DNA of 64,000 bases, taken from Polyodon spathula (Eukaryota; Chordata; Actinopteri; Acipenseriformes; Polyodontidae). Positions 1 through 14,920 of this stretch are shown here, piece by piece. Positions within the stretch are counted from its first letter, which is position 1. Each line of letters opens with the position of its first letter. Under the pieces are notes generated by a model. The model was not told where the DNA came from. It saw only the letters and a list, made by a program, of their open reading frames with translations, and searched no databases. The position numbers and the translations under genes were made by a program. The stretch is from positions 23,937,975 through 24,001,974 of the forward strand of contig NC_054547.1 of NCBI RefSeq assembly GCF_017654505.1, written 5' to 3'.

Positions 1-929
1 AATGACAAGTGATCCTGATATGAAATTAACAACACAGGAAATAAACCAATCAGGTCTAGATAGTAGTAATGAGTGCGAGATTTAAATAAAGACAACATGC
101 GCTTAAATGCAATGTTAGAAGTTATCTGAATATGAAAATGGGTATTTTGGCAGCGTTAAGCCACCCACACGATTTTAGCTATGTCACTGTAGTAACATTC
201 GTCAGTACCACATGAATATCAAACTAGATTTAACATTATTTATTTTTATGCCTGTTGCCCTACCTAATCAAAACTTTTAATACCCACGGTCCCTTATAAT
301 TTAATAAGCAGTGCACACAATTCCAATAGATTAAAAACTCTATGTTTTACTATTATCTGTTATCGACTATTACTTACTCCTAAGTACTTTATCCTCCAAT
401 CCCTGCGAACACAGCACTGTAGTTGAATCAGTACGTGGTTCAGTCAGACTGAGTATTTCAGTTCCTCCTACTAGCTTGTGTTTTTTTTCACCAGTCCATC
501 CCTCCTCCTTTCCGCCATCTTCGCTCTTCCTGCATCTTTGCGGGGTCCTGAAAGCCAGATTGTCGCGGACAAAATGCATCCCAGGTGCCTGAATTTCCTT
601 AAAAGACAATCACATTAAAAGCTGATTTTTTCACTCGTTTACTTGGACATGTTTCGCCTTCAGTACAGGATAAATGTTTTCGATTAAATAAAATAATAAT
701 TAGAATAATAAAGAAGGTATTAAAGACCGGCACTTAAGAAGTAACGTTCAGCATATATGTTGCCCACTGCCAGTCAGGGACAGGCATGTTTCTTCTGAGC
801 TACAAGTACAATAGTTTACGGTAGGAGTGGGAACCAGATTTCCAGATTCTCTTCAATTCATGGAAGCTGTAGAAACACTGTAGCCGTTCAAATAAGTATA
901 TAACACAATCGTAATTTTTATATATATAT
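1..929. other. No recognised gene
   Basis: I find no supported gene or repeat here. The stretch around 370-600 is more GC-rich than its surroundings and has an open minus-strand frame of 79 codons, but it matches no family I recognise and lacks clear splice sites. Confidence 0.4.
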
Positions 930-1420
930 TGTAGCGACCCGGGCACCATTGTGTGTCTGCTGGACTGGTATGTTCTCTTGCCTGTCTTGGGCTGTGTACA
1001 TATTACCTGTATTGTTCAAGGTGACACCTGGTCACATGGAATAGGGAAAGGAGCAGGAATAGATCCGGTTGGTTAGTCGGTAGAGTAGGCGGGAGCAGCA
1101 GGGGGAGATATAAGTACTGAGAGTCTGGAGGAGTTTGAGAGAGAGTTGCAGGAATGGGAGTGGTAGATGGATGTGGGTCCAGGCTCAGAGAGGAGGCTAG
1201 CCGCAGGACCAGAGATAGAGAGGGGGGTGGGGTTCAGGTGTGGAGGGGGTCTAGCCATGGAATCCTGCTGCGGTGTGACCGCGGGGCCCAGGTGAGAGAC
1301 GGCCTGTGAGATGGGGCCTGTGTGAGTCAGGGTGAGAGAACGGAGCCGGGGAGTAGAGTAGCGAGAGAGCAGAGGAGTTGAGTGAGGAAGGGGGGGGTTT
1401 ATTGTTTTGGTTGTTAACGA
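930..1420 (+). mobile_element. Possible LTR fragment
   Basis: The segment opens with TGTAGCGACCCGGGCACC, an LTR-like TG start directly after a short (TA) run. It continues through a purine-rich, promoter-like stretch (agatataagtactgag near 1108). I see no matching second LTR, primer site or coding remnant on this strand, so it could be a solo or truncated LTR or an unrelated repeat. Confidence 0.3.
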
Positions 1421-1618
1421 TGACGTGACAAAACTGCTCCCACCCCCATCTTTCCTTTGAGCCTGCAGCTTCTCGGCAGCGTCTTGGCTCTGTTGTCTTC
1501 CCGCCCTCTGTGACGTCTCGTGAGAAGCTTGTCCCTCACTCCTTTTTCATAGTGGTGTCTCCTCTAGCCCTCTCCATATTCATTCTCTGAGCGTCTCAAG
1601 TTCATCACGCTCCATAAT

Positions 1619-2058
1619 ATCCCACAGTTAACACCAGTATAACAAAAATAATAATGACTTCAGTCTATTTCAGGTCCAAACTCGATCTTTATTTGTTACA
1701 ATGATAAATGATCAAAGACAATAATAAATGATCAAAGACAATTTAACAAGGGTAACTAACAATTTGACAGGTCGCTGTGGGCCACGACCTACCTAAAACA
1801 AAACAATAACAAAAATAATTATCAGGGGTAGAACTATTCTGTTTATTACTTGTGTCTCTCTCTGCTTCCAACAACAACAAACACTCCCCCTGTCACTGGT
1901 CTGCAGCAACAGCCAGTCCCACCCCATCCAACTCCACAACCAATCACCAGCAGTTTCTGCGGTCCGTGCCCATCGCCAATAGGCTGCTGGACCGATGCGA
2001 AACACAGCCCCTCCCATCCTAAGATCTCCTGTACTTCACAGACCCCACATATGTTACA
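1619..2058 (-). mobile_element. LTR and primer-binding site of a gypsy-type element
   Basis: Read on the minus strand, the segment starts TGTAACATATGTGGGGTCTG at 2058, carries an AATAAA signal (near 1690) and ends just before TGGTGTTAACTGTGGGAT (1636-1619). That last motif is nearly the same as the primer-site-like motif after the 5' LTR of the element at 47269 (TGGTGTCAACAGTGGGAT). This supports a 5' LTR plus leader of a related retrotransposon, with the body lost. A 20-bp unit (aaatgatcaaagacaat) is duplicated near 1704-1742. Confidence 0.5.
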
Positions 2059-2639
2059 ATATATATGAAATCAGTTATAAAAATTGCTGTGATAATGAAA
2101 GCATAATAGGGACTAACTTAAAGCATAACTTGGCTGGTGGCACTTCCAAGATTTAAAAACAAAACAACCAAAAAAAATGCTACAGGAAGTTAAACAGAAT
2201 ATTATTTATTAAACACATAATCAGAATTCTTAAACAACAAATCCATTTGTTTATTTTAGTTTTGTATACTAAATTACTGTGTTGACAAATTTTTAGTTTT
2301 TAATTTGTGCTTTAAAAAATGTGAACACAAAATAACAAAACAATTTAATTATTTCTGACTGGTACAAGAAATGTAAGGCTGAAAACTGGGACGTCTGGTA
2401 ACACTGATGCTAGCATCCTAGCACCACTCTCCTCCATCCCCCACCCAACCCAGCCCTGTTTACTTACCTTATCCACCCATTCCTTTTCATTGATGTTAAC
2501 TTCTTCCATCACTTCTTTTTTGAGGTCCCCATATAGCATATAATGGCTGCCAATCCCTCTGAATTCCAAGTTGAGTCTTAAAGGTTTCAGCATCTACATG
2601 ACCTGGTAACCCATTCTATACCCTCACTACTCTGAAGTG

Positions 2640-2935
2640 TCTTTAAAGCTCACTCCTTCAAGCCGAGATTAGTCGTATCTCTTCAGTGGACTTTGTATCC
2701 TTTTGGTACTACAGTGACTATATGGTAAACTATATGATAATATGGAATCACCAGTACTATACAACCTCATGTTAACATCCTTTGATTTGTACTCTACACT
2801 GTTGCCTATATACCAAAGCATTTTGTTAGCCTTTGTGATTGCTTCCTCACACTGGTCTGGTTGCTGAGCCACTTTGGCACTACAACATTTAATGAGTTGT
2901 ATAATATTATACAACCCTTCATTTTAGTCCACCTG
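2640..2935 (-). mobile_element. CR1 LINE fragment (reverse transcriptase C-terminal part)
   Basis: A minus-strand open frame includes QCEEAITKANKMLWYIGNSV, closely matching the QCGEAIKKANKMLGYIVKSV segment of the CR1 reverse transcriptase at 7242-8306. Downstream residues diverge and no catalytic motif is present. It is a short, truncated relic of the same LINE family. Confidence 0.65.
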
Positions 2936-6068
<3,133 letters not shown>

Positions 6069-6336
6069 ATGATATGTCAAGATGGCAACTTTCCACCACG
6101 GTGTTCTGTGTAGCTGGGCCCCTACAATTTCATTCAGCTCAATACACTCAGTTCACTTTTGTAAGAATATTTTTTTTTTACTTTGGCCACCGGTAATGTG
6201 AGATATCACTAGGATTACCGTGAAGGAGGTTACGACCTGTGTGTCTCGCAGGTAACCTTGCGGTCTCTGCTGTCATTAAAAGATGATTGATGTTATACAG
6301 AGTGGCCAACAGAAATTCAGTATTTGCTACTTATTT

Positions 6337-6387
<51 letters not shown>

Positions 6388-6689
6388 AAAAAGCCAATTA
6401 TTTGTGCACATTGATTTAAAAAATAGTCTCAAAGAAGCATTCCACATACTTTTTATTATTATTTTATTTTGGCTAATAATTATCCTCGCCACCACACTCG
6501 TTTATATTTTTCCACGACCATTCGTCACCATATGACTCCATATTTACTGGGACAGTTCCGGCTTTTTGAGTCACATTGCATACTGAGTCAGGTAAAAGGC
6601 ACCAAAATGCAATTAAAGTTAAAAAACCTTCCAAACTGTCCCTACATAGTCCCCCTATTCGCCATTTTACCAGTCAGTCTGTTAGTGCA
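6069..6689. other. No recognised gene; (AC)n microsatellite
   Basis: Contains a (TA)/(AC)n run at about 6338-6383 and AT-rich sequence. No exon or element ends are recognised. Confidence 0.5.
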
Positions 6690-6756
6690 CTCATAAGAAC
6701 ATAAGAAAGTTTACAAACGAGAGGAGGCCATTCGGCCCATCTTGCTCGTTTGGTTG

Positions 6757-7086
6757 TTAGTAGCTTATTGATCCCAAAATCTCATCAAGCAGCTTCTTGA
6801 AGGATCCCAGGGTGTCAGCTTCAACAACATTATTGGAGAGTTGATTCCAGATCCTCACAATTCTCTGTGTGAAAAAGTGCCTCCTATTTTCTGTTCTGAA
6901 TGCCCCTTTGTCTAATCTCCATTTGTGACCCCTGGTCCTTGTTTCTTTTTTCAGGCTGAAAAAGTCCCTTGGGTCGACACTGTCAATACCTTTTAGAATT
7001 TTGAATGCTTGAATTAGGTCGCCACGTAGTCTTCTTTGTTCAAGACTGAACAGATTCAATTCTTTTAGCCTGTCTGCATATGACAT
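6757..7086 (-). pseudogene. CR1 ORF2 C-terminal segment
   Basis: 109 codons including DRLKELNLFSLEQRRLRGDL, AFKILKGID and FFTQRIVRIWNQLSN. This arrangement is typical of the region after the reverse transcriptase in CR1 ORF2. It is separated from the polymerase at 7242-8306 by about 155 bases where the frame is lost. Confidence 0.85.
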
Positions 7087-7241
7087 GCCTTTTAAGCCCG
7101 GAATAATTCTGGTCGCTTTTGCACTCTTTCTAGAGCAGCAATATCTTTTTTATAGCGAGGTGACCAGAACTGAACACAATATTCAAGATGAGGTCTTACT
7201 AGTGCATTGTACAGTTTTAACATTACTTCCCTTGATTTAAA

Positions 7242-8306
7242 TTAAACACTTTTCACAATGTATCCAAGCATCTTGTTAGCCTTTTTTATAGCTTCCCCAC
7301 ATTGTCTAGATGAAGACATTTCTGAGTCAACAAAAACTCCTAGGTCTTTTTCATAGATTCCTTCTCCAATTTCAGTATCTCCCATATGATATTTATAATG
7401 TACATTTTTATTTCCTGAGTGCAGTACCTTACACTTTTCTCTATTAAATGTCATTTGCCATGTGTCTGCCCAGTTCTGAATCTTGTCTAGATAATTTTGA
7501 ATGACCTTTGCTGCTGCAACAGTGTTTGCCACTCCTCCTACTTTTGTGTCGTCTGCAAATTTAACAAGTTTGCTTACTATACCAGAATCTAAATCATTAA
7601 TGTAGATTAGGAATAGCAGAGGACCTAATACTGATCCCTGTGGTACACCGCTGGTTACCACACTCCATTCTGAGGTTTTTCCTCTAATCAGTACTTTCTG
7701 TTTTCTACATGTTAACCACTCCCTAATCCATGTACATGTGTTTCCTTGAATCCCAACTGCATTCAGTTTGAGAATTAATCTTTTGTGCGGGACTTTGTCA
7801 AAAGCTTTCTGGAAATCTAAATAAACCATGTCATATGCTTTGCAATTATCCATTATCGATGTTGCATCCTCAAAAAAATCAAGCAAGATAGTTAGACACG
7901 ATCTCCCTTTCCTAAAACCATGTTGACTGTCTCCCAGGACCCTGTTACCATAAAGGTAATTTTCCATTTTGGATCTTATTATAGTTTCCATAAGTTTGCA
8001 TATAATAGAAGTCAGGCTTACTGGTCTGTAGTTACCTGGTTCAGTTTTGTTTCCCTTTTTGTGGATCGGTATTACATTTGCAATTTTCCAGTCTGTCGGT
8101 ACCACCCCTGTGTCAAGAGACTGCTGCATGATCTTGGTTAGCAGTTTGTAAATTACTTCTTTCATTTCTTTGAGTACTACTGGGAGGATCTCATCCGGCC
8201 CAGGGGATTTGTTTATTTTAAGAGCTCCTAGTCCCTTTAACACTTCTGCCTCAGTTATGCTAAAGTTATTTAAAACTGGATAGGAACTGGATGACATGTG
8301 GGGCAT
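7242..8306 (-). pseudogene. CR1 reverse transcriptase domain
   Basis: 354 uninterrupted codons. Motifs in order: SPGPDEILPVVLK, NYRPVSLTSIICKLMETII, QHGFRKGRSCLTILL, VYLDFQKAFDKVPHKRL (first catalytic Asp), GVPQGSVLGPLLFLIYINDL and KFADDTKVGG (FADD active site), then the thumb with FNREKCKVLHSG. This is the polymerase that copies LINE RNA at the nicked target. The catalytic residues are intact, but it is split from the endonuclease by frame breaks near 8306-8570, so the element cannot make one full protein. Confidence 0.92.
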
Positions 8307-8362
8307 GTTGTCAGTATCTTCCTTTGTAAAAACTTGTGAAAAGTAATCATTTAATATATTTG

Positions 8363-8554
8363 CTATTTTTTTTCTTCATCTATGATTTTGCCATTTGTAT
8401 CTCTTAAACATTTAATCTCCTCTTTGAATGTTCTCTTGCTGTTGTAATATTGGAAAAACATTTTGGAATTGGTTTTAGCTCCCTTAGCAATGTTCATTTC
8501 TATTTCTCTCTTTGCCTTTCTAACTTCCTTTTTGACTTGCGTTTGCAGTTCCAT
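8363..8554 (-). pseudogene. CR1 ORF2 linker segment between endonuclease and polymerase
   Basis: 63 codons, including LQTQVKKEVRKAKREIEMNI and FFQYYNSKRTFKEEIKCL. This is the lysine-rich linker normally found between the CR1 endonuclease and polymerase. It is separated from both neighbours by frame breaks. Confidence 0.75.
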
Positions 8555-8572
8555 GTACTCTTTCTGTGTACT

Positions 8573-9613
8573 TTATTTTTGGTCCTTTTTTAATGCTCTG
8601 TAAAATGTCTTTTTTCGCTGAATATTTTTTTTAATTGATCTATTAAACCATTTTGGCAATTTAGTTTTACATTTAGATTTGTCTACTTTAGGGATGTAAT
8701 TGTTTTGCGCCTGTAGTACTACATTTTTGAAGAACAGCCATCCTTCTTCTGTGGGTGTTTTCTCTATTTTACTCCAATCTACTTCTGTTAGTCTCTGTTT
8801 CATACCTTCATAGTTTGCTTTTCTAAAATTGTAAACCTTAGCTTTAGTATTTACTTTTGGGGTTTTAAAAAACACTTCAAATGAGACCATGTTGTGGTCT
8901 GAGTTTACCAGTGGTTCTCTGACCTCTGTTTTAGTTATTCTGTATTTGTTATTTGAAAAGACTAAATCAAGGCATGCCTCCCCTCTAGTCGGTGCCTTGA
9001 TAAATTGTGTTAGGAAGCAGTCATTTGTCATTTCCACCATTTCTATTTCATCCTTTGTGCTACCCACCGGGTTTTCCCATTTTATATGGGGGAAGTTGAA
9101 ATCCCCCATTAGTATGGCTTCTCCTTTGCTACACGCATTTCTAATGTTATTGTATAACAGATTATTTTGCTCACCGTCTGAATCTGGCAGTCTATAGCAT
9201 GCTCCTATTATTATGCCCTTTGAATTTTTGTCCGTTATTGTGACCCATATTGATTCAGCTTTATTTTCTTTGTCCAGGTTTAACACCTGGGCTTCAAGAC
9301 TGTTTCTTATGTATAGCGCTACCCCTCCTCCTCTTCTGTCCTGCCTGTCTTTCCTATACAGTGTATACCCACAAATATTATATTCGTCCCCATCACTCTC
9401 AGACAACCAAGTTTCTGTAACACCTATCACATCATAGTTACTTGTTGGTGAAGTAGCTTCAAGTTCTAGAATTTTGTTTCTGATACTTCTAGCATTTAGA
9501 TAAATACATTTAATGGTTGTCTTACCTGAGTTGTTGTTCTTGTTTTGATGTGGTCTCCATTCTGTTTTTTTGTTGATTTCTCTCCCCTTCCTTTCTAGTT
9601 TAAATCCAAGCAA
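8573..9613 (-). pseudogene. CR1 endonuclease domain (APE-like)
   Basis: 346 codons with apurinic-endonuclease-type motifs: IKCIYLNARSIRNKILELEA (conserved Asn), YDVIGVTETWLSES (catalytic Glu), GGGVALYIRNSL, AILMGDFNFPHIKW (GDFN) and NSDHNMVSFEV (SDH). This domain nicks target DNA to prime reverse transcription. The open frame begins near the 5' limit of recognisable element sequence, so it may lack the usual N-terminus and ORF1. Confidence 0.9.
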
Positions 9614-9650
9614 AGTGACAAAGGAGAGAGGAAAGCTGTGGAGCTACAAT

Positions 9651-11723
9651 ACTTGACATACCTATTTCAAGTTTCTGTGGTTCCTCAAAACAGCAAAGAA
9701 AAAACAGCGATATAGACTTCAAAAATACAACGTAACTCAATGCCTTATCCAAACTGATCTAAGCAATTTAAAACATTTGTCTTGGCTAACTGAAATATTT
9801 ACAGGTGCTAAATAAATCACTCGGTGCTGGGTTGAAACTATATTTTGTCTCATGAAGCCACAAATTACATCATAAAATATCCTCCGTAAAAAAGTAGTCA
9901 AACAGATCAGCACTGGATGATGAATCAAACCTTTAAAAAGCAACCTTCTACAAAACAGAAGGTGGCAGAACATTCTAATGTCACAGAACTCTAACTCTGT
10001 GTTGTGCAGACAGATCCACAAATTTACATCACAATATGGCCATTTTTTTTCCCTATAACACCAACTGCAAACATTTTGAATAGCTAAAAATAACGTGCAT
10101 TTGTATTTCATACAGTATAATGCATTAATTAGATTTTTCATATTAGTGGCTCAGTATTTTCAACTTGCTAGCTGCTAAGAATACTTTTGATTTAAGTCTG
10201 GGTGGCCCAGCAGATTCAATGACATTAATATAAACAGGCTTATTCATACATCCAATATCATATGGAAAGAACTGGTCAACACTGATTTATGACCAAGATT
10301 TTGTTAATAAAAATACAAAAATAATTGGGATTAGGTTGAAAAAGGTATTATAGCGATACGTCAAACATGGACAGGAAGTAATGTGTTTGATTTTAAACTC
10401 CCCAGCATGTTCAGTAACACTTATCTGTTCTAAAATGTCAGTAACCCAGAGCTTACCCCTTGCAGAATCTTTACTCCCAGCAAGGATTATTTTTTTACCG
10501 TCAATGATGACCAGGTGCAAGTAATTATCTTAAATAATATAAATTAATTTGTTTTCTATTAGATTTATGTTTGTCTATATTATATGTAAATAAAAACATA
10601 ATATACATATTTCAGTATATTCAATATACTATAGCTGTACATCCAATGGAAGAACAGTAAATATCAACCTTTTGTAAATCACCAGCTTACTAGTTGTTTT
10701 TAGATAGCTCTCTGTGCAGCATTCTGGCCTGAAACACTAGCAGTCAGGATACAGTATATTAAACTTTTATCAAACTGAATAGAAAACATAAGATACTGTA
10801 TTAAAGGAGGGAAACATAGTCATTGGTGCATGTTACCCTGGTAAAGAAGCATGTCCTCTTTCTTGGTAAAGTGAAGGTTATCCACTGTAGATAATAGGAA
10901 ACATGTTTCTAGCATTGGGAATGTGCAGGTTGGGGATGGGTTTCCCTGGATAATTTTTGGTGGCAGATAATATTTCAGGAAACGTATAATATTTTTTGTT
11001 ACTATGTAATAGCTGTTTATGCTACATGGTGGTAACAATATTTACAAAATGTCATCATTGAATTTTAGTTTTTTACATTTAAGGGGGCAAATTCCCCACC
11101 TTGTAGGCAGCCATCCAAGCAAGAAACTAGAATGATTGAACTACTCGTTACCTGATCATTCTTTACAGTTTTATTCCATTACAACTATTTTATTCCTCTC
11201 AACATAACTGCCTTTGCAATGGCTTCTAAACAGTGTAAGGAAAGGAAATTAATTTGATGTCTGTAAATGAGTGTGCACAACACCAATTGCTATGTTAGTA
11301 AGTCTCCATTTATTGACTCCAGTATTCAAAAGTTACACACAAACAGCTCAAACATCATCATTAGACACAACAATGTAGCACCTAGCTATAAACAGAAATC
11401 TGGTATTGATCAATTACCTAATGTTCTGGGAGAAGTGGTCTGTCAAGTGCCTGTGTTATATATCTTACTGTACCTAACTGTGAAGCTGAACTTTGTTTAC
11501 ATTCTGACTTCCTAACATTATCTAAACACTATTAATTTAATGGTGTGAGTTACATTGTTGTTCCAGACAAAGAACATACAGTACATCTCTTCTACACAAG
11601 GACAAACGTACCGCACTTTATCAATTCCTTAACCTTCGGTGACCTTACAACAGGACCCTAAGTTCAGAAAGGATGCAGACTGTTCACGCACACCTCGGAG
11701 AGATACACACAGGAAACACTTAC
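9651..11723. other. No recognised gene (probable INPP5D intron or 3' region)
   Basis: AT-rich DNA. I looked for distal INPP5D proline-rich exons, including a second NPxY motif, and found none. A 40-codon minus-strand segment near 10440-10520 ends at a GTAAGC donor-like site, but its product is not one I recognise. Confidence 0.45.
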
Positions 11724-11963
11724 AGGTGCTCTCCAGGTTTGCCTGTTTGACCGTGGCTCAGCAGCGTCTGACCAGTCTTCTTGGGAGACAGCGGGGATTG
11801 GGGGGGTGGGTCGCTGTTCCCTCCTATGCCTGGGGGGCTCTGTTTGGGTGGCTGGTCGTAGTTCCAGGAACAGGGGGGCAGCAGATCCGGAGAACCACCT
11901 GCTTTCAGACCAACCCCCATGTAATTGGGGTTGCTGATGTCTGTCAGAGACAAGTGAGGTAAC
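11724..11963 (-). pseudogene. inpp5d: INPP5D exon with NPNYMG (NPxY) motif
   Basis: 240 bases, open throughout, beginning after CCCACAG (acceptor at 11965-11964) and ending before GTAAGTG. It encodes LTDISNPNYMGVG, then CSWNYDQPPKQSPPG and PPQSPLSPKK, matching the SHIP1 C-terminal tail. NPNY is the first tyrosine-phosphorylated PTB-binding site of the family, and PxxP stretches for SH3 binding follow. This exon looks undamaged. The exon expected just upstream (FVKTERDES region) was not found between it and 14774; that interval holds the minisatellite and a dispersed repeat. Confidence 0.9.
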
Positions 11964-12479
11964 CTGTGGGAAAGGGGTATAGCTTCATCAAACCCACACA
12001 ATTCAAATCTGTTACTGATTATGGGCATTTTCAAGCGCGATGCAAATAGACATTTAAATTGAACTGCAGGAAGCAAACATTGAGAATGCAACATTTTAAA
12101 TAACGTTAAGAATTCAAGTTAAAAAACAGACTTGCATTAAAAGAGTCCTAACTATGTTACCTAAGGGAATTTAAGGTAAGTTAGTCAAAGCTTGATGCTA
12201 ATTGGCGTTTGAGAAAGCAGACATCAGAGGTCAGAATTAAGGTCACCTGTCTGAGGTGCTTGCTTACAGTAATATTACAAATACAGTAAGAAGTCTAAAC
12301 CTCAACAGATTTCTGAGATATGTCAGGAGATTCAACAAATGTTGTTGATACTGCTGAGAAAAACACCCAATTTTACAAAAACTGGTACCAAACAACTAAA
12401 CAATATACATACAATTTATCTTACACACTCGTGTAAGTTGTTTCTTTTTTAACATTTTTTTTTTATATAAATTTAGTCG

Positions 12480-12775
12480 TTGCCAATTAGTTTTTGTTTG
12501 TTATTTTCTCCCAATTTGAAATGCCCAATTATAATTTAGACTCAGCTCACCTCTACCACCCCTGCGCTGACTCAGGAGCAGCGAAGATGAACATACGCTG
12601 TCCATCAAAGCGTGTGCTGTCTGCTGACCGCTTCTTTACACAATGTGGAGTCACCATGCAGCTACCCAGGAGGTACAGCGTCGGAGGACAATGCAACCCC
12701 ACAAGCGCCCGGCCAGACTACAGGGGTCACTGGTCAGCCTCCGATGAGCCGAGGACACCCTGCCGGACTTAAACC
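12480..12775 (+). repeat. Dispersed repeat, partial
   Basis: A GC-rich island in AT-rich intron, starting with 'ttctcccaatttgaaatgc' and ending 'gccggacttaaaccctg'. I recognise this sequence type as a high-copy interspersed repeat of basal ray-finned fish, but that is from memory and cannot be confirmed here. No coding potential is supported. Confidence 0.4.
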
Positions 12776-13224
12776 CTGTTTTTCATGTCTACTTATTTCC
12801 TTCGTGTGACTTTACAAAGTTGGCCAAACATATAGCATTGAAGTATCAGCAAGTATCTGGAATAAATATTCTTCTCAAAAACAGCTTAAAAGTAAAAAAG
12901 TAAATCTCCTTTATCCATAATGTGTGCGTTTTTCATATAGGAAAATCTAAAACCTATAGAAAATTATAGCAGTATATATTAGATAAGGTTTACTGGGGTA
13001 AGTTTGTTAGCACCATATACTATAACCTTCTCATGCATGAATTTATAAAAGTAAAACAAGATGTTTTTATTGGTTAAATGTAATAATAAGAGTCAAAGAT
13101 ACCACCCACATTTTAATAGAATTTGTTTATTTTGCATAGTTTATGCATGACGGCGAATAATTTTGCCTTTGACTGTATATAACCCATCATTCCTCTACTC
13201 AGCCAGGATTGGGTTCAGCTGCAG

Positions 13225-14773
13225 TTTATCTCTCTGCTCTTACCGTATAGTTTCTCCCTCTGCCTCGTGCCCTTACTGTACAGTTTCTCTCTCTGTCTCG
13301 GTGCCCTTACTGTACAGTTTCTCTCTCTGTCTCGCTGCCCTTACTGTACAGTTTCTCTCTCTGCTCTTACTGTACAGTTTCTCTCTCTGCTGCTCTTACT
13401 GTACAGTTTCTCTCTCTGCCTCACTGCTCTTACTGTACAGTTTCTCTCTCTGCCTCGCTGCTCTTACTGTACAGTTTCTCTCTCTGCCTCACTGCTCTTA
13501 CTGTACAGTTTCTCTCTCTGCCTCGCTGCTCTTACTGTACAGTTTCTCTCTCTGTCTCGGTGCTACTGTACAGTTTCTCTCTCTCTCGCTGCTCTTACTG
13601 TACAGTTTCTCTCTCTGCCTCACTGCTCTTACTGTACAGTTTCTCTCTCTGCTCTTACTGTACAGTTTCTCTCTCTGCCTCACTGCTCTTACTGTACAGT
13701 TTCTCTCTCTGCTCTTACTGTACAGTTTCTCTCTCTGTCTCGCTGCTCTTACTGTACAGTTTCTCTCTCTGCCTCACTGCTCTTACTGTACAGTTTCTCT
13801 CTCTCTGCTGCTCTTACTGTACAGTTTCTCTCTCTGCCTCGCTGCTCTTACTGTACAGTTTCTCTCTCTGCTCTTACTGTACAGTTTCTCTCTCTGCCTC
13901 ACTGCTCTTACTGTACAGTTTCTCTCTCTGCTCTTACTGTACAGTTTCTCTCTCTGCCTCACTGCTCTTACTGTACAGTTTCTCTCTCTGCTCTTACTGT
14001 ACAGTTTCTCTCTCTGCCTCGCTGCTCTTACTGTACAGTTTCTCTCTCTGCCTCGCTGCTCTTACTGTACAGTTTCTCTCTCTGCCTCACTGCTCTTACT
14101 GTACAGTTTCTCTCTCTGCTGCTGCTCTTACCGTACAGTTTCTCTCTCTGCCTCGCTGCCCTTACTGTACAGTTTCTCTCTCTGCCTCGCTGCTCTTACT
14201 GTACAGTTTCTCTCTCTGCCTCGCTGCTCTTACTGTACAGTTTCTCTCTCTGCCTCGCTGCTCTTACTGTACAGTTTCTCTCTCTGCCTCGCTGCTCTTA
14301 CTGTACAGTTTCTCTCTCTGCCTCGCTGCTCTTACTGTACAGTTTCTCTCTCTGCCTCGCTGCTCTTACTGTACAGTTTCTCTCTCTGCCTCGCTGCTCT
14401 TACTGTACAGTTTCTCTCTCTGCCTCGCTGCTCTTACTTTACAGTTTCTCTCTCTGCCTCGCTGCTCTTACTGTACAGTTTCTCTCTCTGCCTCGCTGCT
14501 CTTACTGTACAGTTTCTCTCTCTCTGCTGCTCTTACTGTACAGTTTCTCTCTCTGCCTCGCTGCTCTTACTGTACAGTTTCTCTCTCTGCCTCGCTGCCC
14601 TTACTGTACAGTTTCTCTCTCTGCCTCGCTGCTCTTACTGTACAGTTTCTCTCTCTGCTTTCTGCTCTTACTGTACAGTTTCTCTTTCTGCCTTGCTGCT
14701 CTTACTGTACAATTTCTCTCTCTGCCTCGCTGCTCTTGCTGTAAGGTTTCTTCTCCTTCCCTGCTGCTCTTAC
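13225..14773. repeat. 34-bp minisatellite derived from an INPP5D exon end and splice donor
   Basis: About 46 tandem units. The commonest is 34 bp (ctcttactgtacag... ctctgcctcgctg), with shorter variants lacking the 8-bp cctcgctg part. On the minus strand each unit reads GCAGAGAGAGAAACTGTACA, then GTAAGAGCAGC. The adjacent true exon end at 14774 reads GCAGAGAGAGAAGCTCTACG, then GTAAGAGCAGC. The array is therefore an amplification of about 20 exon bases plus about 11 intron bases, including the GT donor. The long plus-strand open frames across it (over 500 codons) are artefacts of a unit without stops. Confidence 0.95.
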
Positions 14774-14920
14774 CGTAGAGCTTCTCTCTCTGCTTACCCT
14801 CCGAGGTGCGCAGCTGGATGGTCCCGTTGAAGTCCCCCGTGTGTTCCCCATGGTGGGTCAGGGGGGTGGAGAAATCAGTGGTGCAGAATTCAGCACACCT
14901 GAGAGCCACACAGCCTTTGC
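14774..14920 (-). pseudogene. inpp5d: INPP5D exon (THHGEHTG region)
   Basis: 147 bases: 2 + 48 codons + 1. It begins after CCCTCTACAG and ends TACG before GTAAGAGC. It encodes KGCVALRCAEFC, STPLTHHGEHTGDFNG and TSEGKQREKLY, matching the SHIP1 segment downstream of the phosphatase domain (C2-like region). The exon itself is open, with good splice sites. Its donor is followed at once by about 46 donor copies in the minisatellite. The preceding exon (LLDQHILISIKSS region) was not found between 14921 and 16515. Confidence 0.92.

Larger units (their letters stand above)
6690..9650 (-). mobile_element. Near-complete CR1-clade LINE
   Basis: The element runs on the minus strand: endonuclease (9613-8573), linker (8554-8363), reverse transcriptase (8306-7242), C-terminal segment (7086-6757), then a short 3' end. 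At the 3' terminus the minus strand ends in two tandem copies of TTCTTATG (6693-6709), the kind of short 8-bp terminal repeat expected of CR1 elements instead of a poly(A) tail. The frame is broken at least three times, so it is inactive, but little sequence is missing. Confidence 0.9.

Noticed and set aside
370..609. 79-codon minus-strand frame with a GC-rich core
   Set aside because: No recognised domain, no splice signals and no conservation evidence available from the sequence alone.
13163..14830. Open frames of 394-555 codons on the plus strand
   Set aside because: They are the minisatellite read in three frames. The 34-bp unit has no plus-strand stop and cycles through all frames, giving Leu/Ser/Cys repeats with no real protein character.
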